Shown here one piece after another: positions 1 through 5,055 of a stretch of DNA of 6,304 nt. Source of the DNA: Bacteroidaceae bacterium (GTDB lineage Bacteria; Bacteroidota; Bacteroidia; Bacteroidales; Bacteroidaceae). Where the stretch lies: contig CAAHEN010000185.1 of NCBI GenBank assembly GCA_900772575.1, positions 1 through 6,304 of the forward strand, written 5' to 3'. The stretch's first letter is position 1. Each line of letters begins with the position of its first letter. The position numbers were made by a program, and so were the translations under genes. The notes beneath the pieces are model-generated. The model was not told the origin of the DNA, ran no database searches, and saw nothing but the letters and a program-made list of their open reading frames with translations.

Positions 1-156
1 CCCCGCAGTGTTTTTCATAGTTTTGGGCGTACGCCATACTATGAAAACGTTGCGTTTCTATTTGGACACTTCACATTTTCTTTGCGGTTGGCGGATCCGC
101 AACGATCGAGAGAACCATCACAAAATCCAAATGAACAAATCGGGACTGAAACAGGA
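1..156. other. Gene-free left end with inverted repeats
   Basis: No convincing gene is visible here on either strand. The short open frames lack family resemblance and the coding texture of the neighbours. Two dyads stand out. One is a 10-bp perfect inverted repeat (12-21 with 38-47) enclosing the palindrome GGCGTACGCC. The other is the palindrome GCGGATCCGC at 91-100, whose flanks GTT (87-89) and AAC (101-103) also pair. No TAnnTTTG promoter box was found reading toward either edge. The stretch is probably intergenic sequence between the barrel gene at 244-897 and whatever lies left of the window. Confidence 0.5.
12..47. repeat. Compound inverted repeat with nested palindrome
   Basis: The arms TTTTCATAGT (12-21) and ACTATGAAAA (38-47) are exact reverse complements. 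Between them sits the self-complementary decamer GGCGTACGCC (26-35). Together they could fold as one interrupted hairpin on either strand. No clear T-run follows on either side, so a simple intrinsic terminator is not certain. It could instead be a bidirectional terminator, a protein-binding dyad or one copy of a dispersed intergenic repeat. The sequence alone does not decide between these. Confidence 0.5.
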
Positions 157-205
157 TGCCCCGAACCGATGGCTGGGCGCTGGGCCCGCCGAACGGTTCG
201 GGGCA
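157..205 (-). terminator. Strong hairpin downstream of the 244-897 barrel gene
   Basis: TGCCCCGAACCG (157-168) pairs perfectly over 12 bp with CGGTTCGGGGCA (194-205). The loop carries a further GC-rich hairpin (GGC/GCC and GGGC/GCCC, 171-190). It lies about 39 nt past the stop codon of the minus-strand barrel gene. A smaller 5-bp hairpin, CAGGC/GCCTG at 221-236, sits between them. The sequence after the stem on the minus strand is only mildly T-rich (TCCTGTTTCAG). It is therefore called a terminator or 3'-end stability structure from position and stem strength rather than from a U-tract. Confidence 0.6.
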
Positions 206-243
206 AGATGTGAAGACTTACAGGCTGTCAGGCCTGCCGGGCA

Positions 244-897
244 TCAGAAGAAATAGCTGACGCCGATGGTGAAGTTACTGTTGTGCACGCCGCTCTCGCC
301 GTTCACGGTGTTGAACAGTTTGGAGAAACCGTACTCGTAGCCGAGGTGTACCTGGAAGCCACTGGCCTCGACACCGGCACGGACGGCCCAGCCGCCGTCG
401 AAAGTCTTGGCGGCACCGTCACCGAAGAAGTCGCCCTTCGTCTCCTTGTGGGCAGAGACACCTGCGGCATTGCCTTCGACTTCGGCCTTCGACTTACCGC
501 AAACGCCGAACGCGAAGTAGGGGCCGGTCTCGCCGAAGACGTAGACCCCATTGCCCAGGTCGAAGCGGTAGCCCACTTGGATGGGAATCTGCAGATAGCC
601 GGGATTGTTGGTGTACTTGGTCTTGACAGACGCACCCATGACGGTAGCCGTTTCCTCGTTCTTGGAGCCCTTCTGGCTGAAGAGGAAGGCGCCGCCGAGA
701 TAGAGATTGTTGGTGATACTGTATTCGCCACGAAGGCCGACATTGAAGCCGATGCGGCTGTCTGTTCCTGTGTTGGTCAGTTTGGCCACATTCATACCGC
801 CGGTCACACCATAGCGGAATGTGCCTTCGCTCTGTGCCGAGGCGGCCAGCGCTGAGACGGCCAGGAGCGCCGTCAGGCAGAGGGTATTCTTTTTCAT
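244..897 (-). CDS. Outer-membrane beta-barrel protein (PorT-like family)
   Basis: The protein has 217 residues and is probably an integral outer-membrane beta-barrel of the PorT-like group (OMP_b-brl_2 type) common in Bacteroidetes. The start at 897 gives a classical signal peptide: MKK, a hydrophobic core, and a likely cut after ASA at residues 21/22. The mature part alternates glycine-rich amphipathic strands with polar loops, for example RYGVTGG, NLYLGGAFLFSQKG, LQIPIQVGYRF and the late strand QVHLGYEYGFSKLFN. It ends in SYFF, and a terminal phenylalanine is typical of barrels. An in-frame ATG at 954 would put 19 unlikely residues ahead of the signal and lies at the predicted transcription start, so it was not used. 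PorT similarity means the barrel fold only; it is not evidence for the T9SS component PorT. Its substrate or partner is unknown. Confidence 0.85.
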   Translation of the reverse strand: MKKNTLCLTALLAVSALAASAQSEGTFRYGVTGGMNVAKLTNTGTDSRIGFNVGLRGEYSITNNLYLGGAFLFSQKGSKNEETATVMGASVKTKYTNNPGYLQIPIQVGYRFDLGNGVYVFGETGPYFAFGVCGKSKAEVEGNAAGVSAHKETKGDFFGDGAAKTFDGGWAVRAGVEASGFQVHLGYEYGFSKLFNTVNGESGVHNSNFTIGVSYFF

Positions 898-924
898 GTC
901 TTTCTTGTTTTTGGCGGGGCGCCC

Positions 925-933
925 GGGGGGGGG
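925..933. repeat. Nine-base G homopolymer (C9 on the coding strand)
   Basis: There are nine consecutive G on the plus strand, so nine C on the strand of the barrel gene. The tract lies 28-36 nt upstream of the ATG at 897 and about 20 nt after the predicted transcription start, inside the 5' leader. Tracts of this length are prone to polymerase slippage. It is the only homopolymer of this length I see in the window. It could also be a sequencing or assembly length error. Confidence 0.8.
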
Positions 934-959
934 TACCACCGTCAGGTTGAACATTGTTG

Positions 960-991
960 CAAAATTATGGATTCATAGAATACCGGCCAAG
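960..991 (-). promoter_or_regulatory. Bacteroidetes-type promoter of the 244-897 barrel gene
   Basis: On the minus strand TAATTTTG (967-960) matches the Bacteroidetes -7 consensus TAnnTTTG exactly. Twenty bases upstream lies CTTG (991-988), a 3/4 match to the -33 TTTG. Transcription should start near 954-956, giving a leader of about 57 nt that contains the C9 tract. An A-rich stretch with AGAAAG lies just before the ATG at 897. A small 5-bp hairpin (996-1008) followed by TTTGC overlaps the upstream edge and may weakly terminate the preceding gene. Confidence 0.65.
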
Positions 992-1053
992 CAAATCGGA
1001 GTTTCCGAACAACAACATGGGCAAAAAAGCGAAATATCGAACAGTCAGCGGTC

Positions 1054-1806
1054 TCAGAAGGTCCAGCCCAGACGGATGCCCGGCTGTACGCGGAGCTTCG
1101 TGGAGAAGGTGCGGTCCTGGTCGGTGGTGTGGCCGTTGCCGTTCGTGCCGGTGCCGTTGTTGAAGGTGGTCTTCATCTCGGCCTTGAGGGTCTTCTCGTT
1201 GCTGATGTCGAGGGCGAGCTCGGTGCCGATGTAGAGCCCGCGGTAGAGGTAGACGTCGATGCCGGCGAAGGTGCCGAAGGTGTAGCCGAAGCGGGCACGG
1301 TCAGTGAACGAGGTGCTGTTGTCGAGGTGCGGATGGTCTGTCAGGATGCCCATGTCCTTGGGGATGGCGTTGGTGACCTTGGTGTACTGGCCGTCGAAGG
1401 TGTTGCTCTTGGCCGAGGCAAAGTGGCGCAGGATACCGGCCTGCAAACCGGCGTAGAGGTCGACGCGGCGGGCGACGTTCCAGCGGTGCTCCCAGCCCAG
1501 GTCGATGTTGAAGTCGCCGCGGCTGCCCTTGAACCAGCGCTCGCTGTTCTGCTCTTTGTCGGGGAAATACTTCTCACTGTCGTAGCCGAAGCCCAGGCGC
1601 AGGCGCAAGGCATTGCTGCTGTTGAAGAACCAGCGCACCTTGACGCGCTCAATGCCGCCCAGGGTGGTGTTGTCCGTTTGGTTGAAGGGGTTGAACTGCA
1701 CCTCGGCTGCGAACGAGCCGCGGCGCGGTTTGTCGACTTTGGTCTCTGCCGTCATGGCGCCGCAGACGCACAGGGCGGCCATCATCGCTACGCAAAATTT
1801 TCTCAT
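1054..1806 (-). CDS. Putative outer-membrane beta-barrel protein, family not identified
   Basis: This is a 250-residue exported protein, probably an outer-membrane barrel. It opens with MRKF and a hydrophobic stretch rich in Ala, Met and Cys, with a likely signal-peptidase I cut after AMTA (20/21). The cysteines do not form a good lipobox. The mature part has alternating strands such as VKVRWFF, LRLRLGFGYDS, FNIDLGWEHRW and VDLYAGLQAG, and ends in IRLGWTF with a C-terminal phenylalanine. A low-complexity Gly/Asn/Thr loop (NNGTGTNGNG) precedes the last strand. I cannot name a family or function. Start choice: 1806 gives the cleanest signal peptide, and 1818 (MLRAMRKF) is possible. A start at 1869 would lie upstream of the predicted transcription start and is unlikely. 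It is followed after about 160 bp by another barrel gene that has its own promoter. Confidence 0.75.
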   Translation of the reverse strand: MRKFCVAMMAALCVCGAMTAETKVDKPRRGSFAAEVQFNPFNQTDNTTLGGIERVKVRWFFNSSNALRLRLGFGYDSEKYFPDKEQNSERWFKGSRGDFNIDLGWEHRWNVARRVDLYAGLQAGILRHFASAKSNTFDGQYTKVTNAIPKDMGILTDHPHLDNSTSFTDRARFGYTFGTFAGIDVYLYRGLYIGTELALDISNEKTLKAEMKTTFNNGTGTNGNGHTTDQDRTFSTKLRVQPGIRLGWTF

Positions 1807-1810
1807 AGCT

Positions 1811-2092
1811 CTAAGCATGTGATAATATAGGGTTCGTCCTAAAATCAGGATTGCGGCAAAAGTAGGCAAAATCTGAACACAGCTGCCGCCAGAGAAAGGA
1901 TAAACGGGAGCGCTTTAACTTCACGAAAACCTTACAAGTGGATTCTGACAAGAGCATGTGGCAGAACCTGACAGCCCATGAATTCAGACCAAAGTCCTCA
2001 CTATACAATAGTCCAAGCCGGTAAGCCATATAAAGTAATATAAGCAAGAAGGCCGCTTCCTCACGGAGACAGCCTTCTTTTGACATGGACAT
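1811..2092 (-). CDS. Doubtful 93-residue open frame, no recognised family
   Basis: The frame begins MSMSKEGCLREEAAF, has one hydrophobic stretch around residues 14-30 (FLLILLYMAYRL) and a basic, cysteine- and aromatic-rich second half. In its favour, an AT-rich leader precedes its ATG, a good promoter box lies about 47 nt upstream, and it stops only 4 bases before the ATG at 1806, as in an operon. Against it, codon use is mixed and A/T-tolerant, unlike the strongly GC-ending codons of every neighbour. The first codons form a stable hairpin, and its end runs through the -7 box of the next gene. I recognise no domain. It may be a chance frame across a leader or a small RNA, or a small acquired gene. 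Confidence 0.2.
   Translation of the reverse strand: MSMSKEGCLREEAAFLLILLYMAYRLGLLYSEDFGLNSWAVRFCHMLLSESTCKVFVKLKRSRLSFLWRQLCSDFAYFCRNPDFRTNPILSHA
1857..1864 (-). promoter_or_regulatory. Candidate -7 box for the 1054-1806 gene
   Basis: TACTTTTG on the minus strand (1864-1857) is an exact TAnnTTTG match, followed by C. It would start transcription near 1851, giving a leader of about 45 nt to the ATG at 1806. No good -33 TTTG lies 16-21 bases upstream (the bases there are GC-rich). The promoter may therefore be weak, activator-dependent or secondary to the one at 2139-2170. Confidence 0.5.
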
Positions 2093-2133
2093 AACAATTT
2101 AATTTTCTACTTGATTCGCTGTGGTTGCTAATC
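2040..2133 (-). ncRNA. Candidate small RNA or structured leader
   Basis: The minus-strand promoter box at 2139-2146 predicts a transcript starting near 2133. Its first bases fold as a hairpin (GATT..GC / GC..AATC, 2113-2133, one mismatch). After an A/U-rich linker, a second hairpin has an 8-bp perfect stem (2046-2053 with 2072-2079, AAGAAGGC/GCCTTCTT) and a possible inner stem. The bases after it (TTGCTTATATT) are U-rich but interrupted, so termination is plausible rather than clear. This would give an RNA of about 90-95 nt. On the plus strand the same stem runs into TTTT, so it could instead terminate plus-strand transcription. No known RNA family was recognised. Confidence 0.25.
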
Positions 2134-2138
2134 GAGTG

Positions 2139-2170
2139 CAAAGGTACGGGGATTATGACCTCCCCGCAAT
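2139..2170 (-). promoter_or_regulatory. Bacteroidetes-type promoter with no assigned gene
   Basis: TACCTTTG (2146-2139) matches TAnnTTTG exactly. ATTG (2170-2167) lies 20 bases upstream as a 3/4 match to the -33 element, the same spacing as in the other two complete promoters here. The 19-base stretch 2131-2149 is identical to 4891-4909 at the helicase promoter except for one base. A perfect GC-rich inverted repeat (CGGGGA 2147-2152, TCCCCG 2161-2166) fills the spacer. The promoter reads leftward into the candidate small RNA and the 93-codon frame. Confidence 0.55.
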
Positions 2171-2187
2171 ACCTATTAATGGGTATT
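2168..2187. promoter_or_regulatory. Near-perfect 20-bp palindrome, likely operator
   Basis: The half-sites AATACC and GGTATT flank an ATTAAT core, and 9 of 10 base pairs of the dyad are symmetric; only the 2174/2181 pair breaks it. Its centre is about 44 bp upstream of the start predicted from the 2139-2146 box, and its edge overlaps the -33 element. Length, symmetry and position suit a dimeric regulator, either an activator at a class II position or a repressor. The regulator cannot be named from this window. A transcript hairpin is possible but less attractive because the core is AT-rich. Confidence 0.5.
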
Positions 2188-2303
2188 TTGAAACACAGCA
2201 GATTGACAAATGCTCAGGTTGAAGCCTCTGAAAGAACTTTTTGCTCACCTGAATGGGCATTGCTGTCATGTCCTGTAGTGATACCGGGGCTGCGAGAGCA
2301 GCT

Positions 2304-2993
2304 TCAGTCGCGTCCCAGGGTGTAGCTGAGCGAGACGAGACCGGCCAGGTTGCGCCCACCGCCGGCGGTGGTGGGAATGAGACCGAAGTTGGCCTCGACA
2401 CCAAGCGTCAGTCCTGAGGGGAACTGGTAGCCGGCAAAGGCGGAGAGACCGGCGTCGAAGCGGCGCAAGCCGCCATGGCCGAAGGTCTTCTCGTCATAGT
2501 AGATCTTCTCGCTGCCACTGCGCTCGCCGTCGCCCCTGGTTTTCACCGTGCCGGCCACGCCGAGGGCGGCATAGGGCCCGGCGGCGAAGACGGCATAGCG
2601 GCTTTCGCCGAGGCGGTAATAGTAGTGGAACAGCAGTGGGAGCTCGATGTAGTTGGCCGAGACGGAGCGGTTCTTGCGACTGACAATGAGGCGGCCCGCG
2701 TCGTCATAGCGCGGCTGGCCGTCTGCGCCCAGGTCGGGCACGTCGCGGTCGGGATCCTGCCACCCCTTGCCGACAAAGAGGAGCGCCGGGGCGAAGGTCC
2801 AGTGCTGGTCGAACTCATACTCATAGCCGGCGCCTATCTTGTATGCACCGACGCTGTGGGCGGCGCCGTACTGCGTGGCGAGGCCGCCGCCGACTTGGAA
2901 ACGGAAGTTCTGGGCCGTGGCCGCAGTGGCCGCCAGCAGGAGCAGGCCGAGGGCCGCCAGCAGGCGGACGGCGCGTGTCGTGGTTGTGGGCAT
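2304..2993 (-). CDS. Outer-membrane beta-barrel protein (PorT-like family)
   Basis: The protein has 229 residues and a clear signal peptide: MPTTTTRAVR, a Leu/Ala core, and a likely cut after ATA at 27/28. The mature chain resembles the Bacteroidetes PorT-like barrel group (OMP_b-brl_2 type). Examples are the strand GAGYEYEFDQHWTFAPALLF, the conserved-looking NYIELPLLFHYYY, AVFAAGPYAALG, and the late RRFDAGLSAFAGYQF and GLTLGVEANFGL. A charged loop (about GWQDPDRDVPDL onward) is probably external. It ends in LSYTLGRD rather than in an aromatic residue. The start at 2993 was chosen because upstream codons in this frame lie inside the helicase gene. Only 37 bp separate it from the helicase stop, with no TAnnTTTG box, so it is probably expressed from the helicase promoter. 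Function unknown. Confidence 0.85.
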   Translation of the reverse strand: MPTTTTRAVRLLAALGLLLLAATAATAQNFRFQVGGGLATQYGAAHSVGAYKIGAGYEYEFDQHWTFAPALLFVGKGWQDPDRDVPDLGADGQPRYDDAGRLIVSRKNRSVSANYIELPLLFHYYYRLGESRYAVFAAGPYAALGVAGTVKTRGDGERSGSEKIYYDEKTFGHGGLRRFDAGLSAFAGYQFPSGLTLGVEANFGLIPTTAGGGRNLAGLVSLSYTLGRD

Positions 2994-3030
2994 GGCGTAT
3001 CGGTGAATCAGGTGGTGGCAGCGGTCAAGC

Positions 3031-4854
3031 TCAATTGTCGAAGAATTGGCGCCAATCGTCCTTGCGGCTTCCGGGCTTCTCCCACTCGTCGGTGTCGTTG
3101 GCGCGGCGACTGCCCTTGCGGGGCCTGTCGGCACGCTTGGCCGCGGCGGGGCGGCGCTCCTTGTCGGCGGGACGGCGGCCGCCCTTGCGGGGCACGGCGC
3201 TCTCGTCGCGGTCGGCATTGTCGACGACGATGCGACGCTCGCCGAGCTTGGCCTTGGCCATCTTCTGCATGACGATGGGAGCCTGTGCCTCGGGCACCTC
3301 AAAGAATGAGCAGTTGGTCGTCAGGTCGATGCGGCCGATGTCTATCTTGCCCTTGACGTAGCGGTTGACGAGGTTGATGATCTCGCGGGCATAGAAGTTG
3401 TCGCGCTTGCCGAGGTTGATGAAGAGGCGCTTGTAGCCGGCCTCGGCCTCGTGGGGGCCGCTGGCGCGCTCACGGCGGGGCCGGTCGGCACGGGCACCCT
3501 TCTTGTCGTCGCGGCTGCGGGTGGCAGTGGGCTGTTCTATCTCGGGGGCGTCGGCATAGTACTTGAGGAAGCGGCCGAACTCGCGGCTGACGATGCGCTT
3601 GACGAGGTCTTCTTTCGTCAGCCAGTCGAGCTTGCGATAAATCTCGGGGAGGAAGGGGGCGATCTGCGCGTCGTCTACCTCGATGCGCTCCAGCTCGTCC
3701 ATGACGCGGTAGAGCTGCTTGGTGCAGATCTCCTTGGGCTCGGGGAGCGTGCCGGCCTCAAACTGCTTGCCGATGACTTTCTCGATGACGCGCACCTTTC
3801 CCTTCTCGCGGAGGTGGATGATGGAGATGCTCGTGCCGCGCTTGCCGGCGCGGCCGGTGCGTCCGGAGCGGTGGGTATAGTTCTCCACGTCGTCGGGCAG
3901 TCCATAGTTGATGACGTGGGTCAGCTCGTCGACGTCGAGGCCGCGGGCGGCCACGTCTGTGGCGACGAGCAGCTGGGTGCGGTGCTGGCGGAACTTCTGC
4001 ATCGTCAGGTCGCGCTGCGCCTGCGAGAGGTCACCGTGAAGTGATTCGGCACTGTAGCCGTCGCGGATCAGCTGGTCGGCCACTTCCTGCGTCTCCAGGC
4101 GGGTGCGGCAGAAGATGATGGCGTAGATTTTCGGATAGTAGTCGACGATGCGCTTGAGGGCAAGATACTTGTCCTTGGCGTGGACGAGGTAGTAGACGTG
4201 GTTGACGTTCTCGGCGCCCTCATTGCGCGAGCCGACCACGATCTCGCGGTAGTCGTGGAGGTAGGTTTTGGCGATGCGCTCGATCTCCCGGCCCATGGTG
4301 GCGGAGAAGAGGAGCGTGTTGCGCTCTGCAGGCACGCCGGCGAGTATCTCGTCGATGCTCTCGGTGAAGCCCATGTTGAGCATCTCGTCGGCCTCATCGA
4401 GCACCACATTCTCTACGGCGTCGAGGCGGGCGACGCCGCGCTTCATCAGGTCGATGAGGCGCCCCGGCGTGGCGACGATGACCTGTGCCCCCTTGCGGAG
4501 GGCGCGTATCTGGCTCTCAATGCTGGAGCCGCCGTAGACGGCGAGCACGTGCAGGCCGTCGATATAGCGGGAATATTCCTTCAGGTCGCCGGCGATCTGG
4601 AGGCAGAGCTCACGCGTAGGGCTGAGAATGATGGCCTGCGTGGTGCGGTCGGCGGGATTGACCTTCTGGAGGACAGGCAGGCCGTAGGCGGCGGTCTTTC
4701 CGGTACCGGTCTGCGCCAAGGCGATGACGTCATTGCCCACGCCGAGCAAGTACGGAATCACTTCTTCCTGCACCGGCATTGGGTTCTCGTAGCCCATCTC
4801 TGAGATGGCGCGACGGATTTCTTCCGAGACGCCCAGTTCTTCAAATGTTTTCAA
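3031..4854 (-). CDS. deaD: DEAD-box ATP-dependent RNA helicase, DeaD/CsdA-like
   Basis: This 607-residue cytoplasmic enzyme unwinds structured RNA using ATP. In this family it usually assists ribosome assembly, mRNA turnover or growth in the cold. All core motifs are visible: Q motif (F4, PMPVQ 25-29), Walker A AQTGTGKT 47-54, PTREL 79-83, TPGR 129-132, DEAD 153-156, SAT 184-186, IIFCRT 246-251, ATDVAARGLDV 298-308 and HRSGRTGR 328-335. A charged, probably disordered linker (about 436-474) leads to a DbpA-type RNA-binding domain (about 475-546, KRLFINLGKRDNFYAREI onward), then a Lys/Arg-rich tail. The start is TTG at 4854: no ATG lies between it and the upstream in-frame stop TAG (4876-4878), and the product MKTFEELGVS begins as I expect for relatives. 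It has its own promoter. DeaD versus another DbpA-domain paralogue is not settled. Confidence 0.95.
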   Translation of the reverse strand: MKTFEELGVSEEIRRAISEMGYENPMPVQEEVIPYLLGVGNDVIALAQTGTGKTAAYGLPVLQKVNPADRTTQAIILSPTRELCLQIAGDLKEYSRYIDGLHVLAVYGGSSIESQIRALRKGAQVIVATPGRLIDLMKRGVARLDAVENVVLDEADEMLNMGFTESIDEILAGVPAERNTLLFSATMGREIERIAKTYLHDYREIVVGSRNEGAENVNHVYYLVHAKDKYLALKRIVDYYPKIYAIIFCRTRLETQEVADQLIRDGYSAESLHGDLSQAQRDLTMQKFRQHRTQLLVATDVAARGLDVDELTHVINYGLPDDVENYTHRSGRTGRAGKRGTSISIIHLREKGKVRVIEKVIGKQFEAGTLPEPKEICTKQLYRVMDELERIEVDDAQIAPFLPEIYRKLDWLTKEDLVKRIVSREFGRFLKYYADAPEIEQPTATRSRDDKKGARADRPRRERASGPHEAEAGYKRLFINLGKRDNFYAREIINLVNRYVKGKIDIGRIDLTTNCSFFEVPEAQAPIVMQKMAKAKLGERRIVVDNADRDESAVPRKGGRRPADKERRPAAAKRADRPRKGSRRANDTDEWEKPGSRKDDWRQFFDN

Positions 4855-4882
4855 ATGGCTTTGTATAAAAAATATCTATTGT

Positions 4883-4894
4883 CGATTATAATCG
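4883..4894. promoter_or_regulatory. 12-bp perfect palindrome at the helicase transcription start
   Basis: CGATTATAATCG equals its own reverse complement and starts at the position where helicase transcription is predicted to begin (about 4893). It could be an operator for a repressor or form a small hairpin at the 5' end of the mRNA. The other promoter at 2139 also yields a transcript beginning near CGATTA, which then pairs with a distal arm instead. Confidence 0.35.
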
Positions 4895-4898
4895 GGTG

Positions 4899-4930
4899 CA
4901 AAGGTACGGCAAACTGGCCGACGGGCCAAG
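4899..4930 (-). promoter_or_regulatory. Promoter of the helicase-barrel operon
   Basis: TACCTTTG (4906-4899) matches TAnnTTTG exactly and is followed by C. CTTG (4930-4927) lies 20 bases upstream as the -33 element. The predicted start is near 4893, giving a leader of about 40 nt that is strongly A/T-rich just before the TTG start codon, as usual for translation initiation in this phylum. The leader is short, unlike the long cold-shock leaders of some enterobacterial helicase genes. Confidence 0.7.
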
Positions 4931-4976
4931 GGATTTCCCGGTTTTCGACGGCTGCGGCACCAATTATATACGCACA

Positions 4977-5010
4977 GAGAGGGTGTACCGACCGGACGGC
5001 ACACCCTCTC
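4977..5010 (-). terminator. Hairpin terminator after the surface-protein gene
   Basis: GAGAGGGTGT (4977-4986) and ACACCCTCTC (5001-5010) form a perfect 10-bp stem. A further CCG/CGG pairing sits inside it beyond one mismatch, with a six-base loop. It lies 45 nt past the stop at 5056 and upstream of the helicase promoter, so it separates the two units. Downstream on the minus strand the sequence (TGTGCGTATATAATT) is A/T-rich without a solid U-run. The plus-strand side (CACACTTTTCTATATT) is more T-rich. Confidence 0.65.
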
Positions 5011-5055
5011 CACACTTTTCTATATTAACTCAAAAAATCATCTTCATGATGGGGG

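Larger units (their letters stand above)
1807..2303. other. 497-bp intergenic region, AT-richer than its neighbours
   Basis: No confident gene lies between the two barrel genes. The region is visibly richer in A/T than the flanking coding sequence. Reading leftward on the minus strand it holds a 5-bp hairpin one base after the preceding stop (2289-2302, GCTGC/GCAGC), a 20-bp near-palindrome (2168-2187), a GC hairpin (2147-2166), a promoter box (2139-2146), a hairpin pair that could form a short RNA (2046-2133), a doubtful 93-codon frame (1811-2092), and the -7 box of the next gene (1857-1864). The stretch 2188-2288 shows nothing I can interpret. Confidence 0.6.

Noticed and set aside
283..855. 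Plus-strand open frame of 190 codons opposite the left barrel gene (and a similar 233-codon one at 1129-1830)
   Set aside because: Both are shadows of minus-strand genes that have signal peptides, promoters and barrel strand patterns. The plus-strand products show none of these.
922..938. CCCGGG next to GGTACC, resembling a cloning-vector polylinker
   Set aside because: Only the two adjacent restriction-like hexamers match. The flanking sequence is not vector-like, and the surroundings form a coherent native promoter and leader.
898..954. Upstream ATG at 954 as start of the left barrel gene
   Set aside because: It coincides with the predicted transcription start and would place 19 polar, proline-rich residues before an otherwise perfect signal peptide.
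3113..3192. Direct repeat of CCCTTGCGGGGC within the helicase 3' end
   Set aside because: It encodes the repeated basic motif PRKG in the disordered tail. Low-complexity Lys/Arg tails in GC-rich genes give such repeats without a mobile or regulatory role.
2475..3272. Long plus-strand open frame (265 codons) opposite the PorT-like barrel gene and the helicase 3' end
   Set aside because: It is antisense to two well-supported genes, with a Gly/Ala/Val/Arg-rich composition typical of the complement of GC-rich coding sequence. No domain or signal is visible.
3451..4803. Plus-strand open frames of about 200 codons opposite the helicase
   Set aside because: They are mirror frames of the helicase codons, rich in Asp/Val/Leu/Ala, with no independent promoter or motif.
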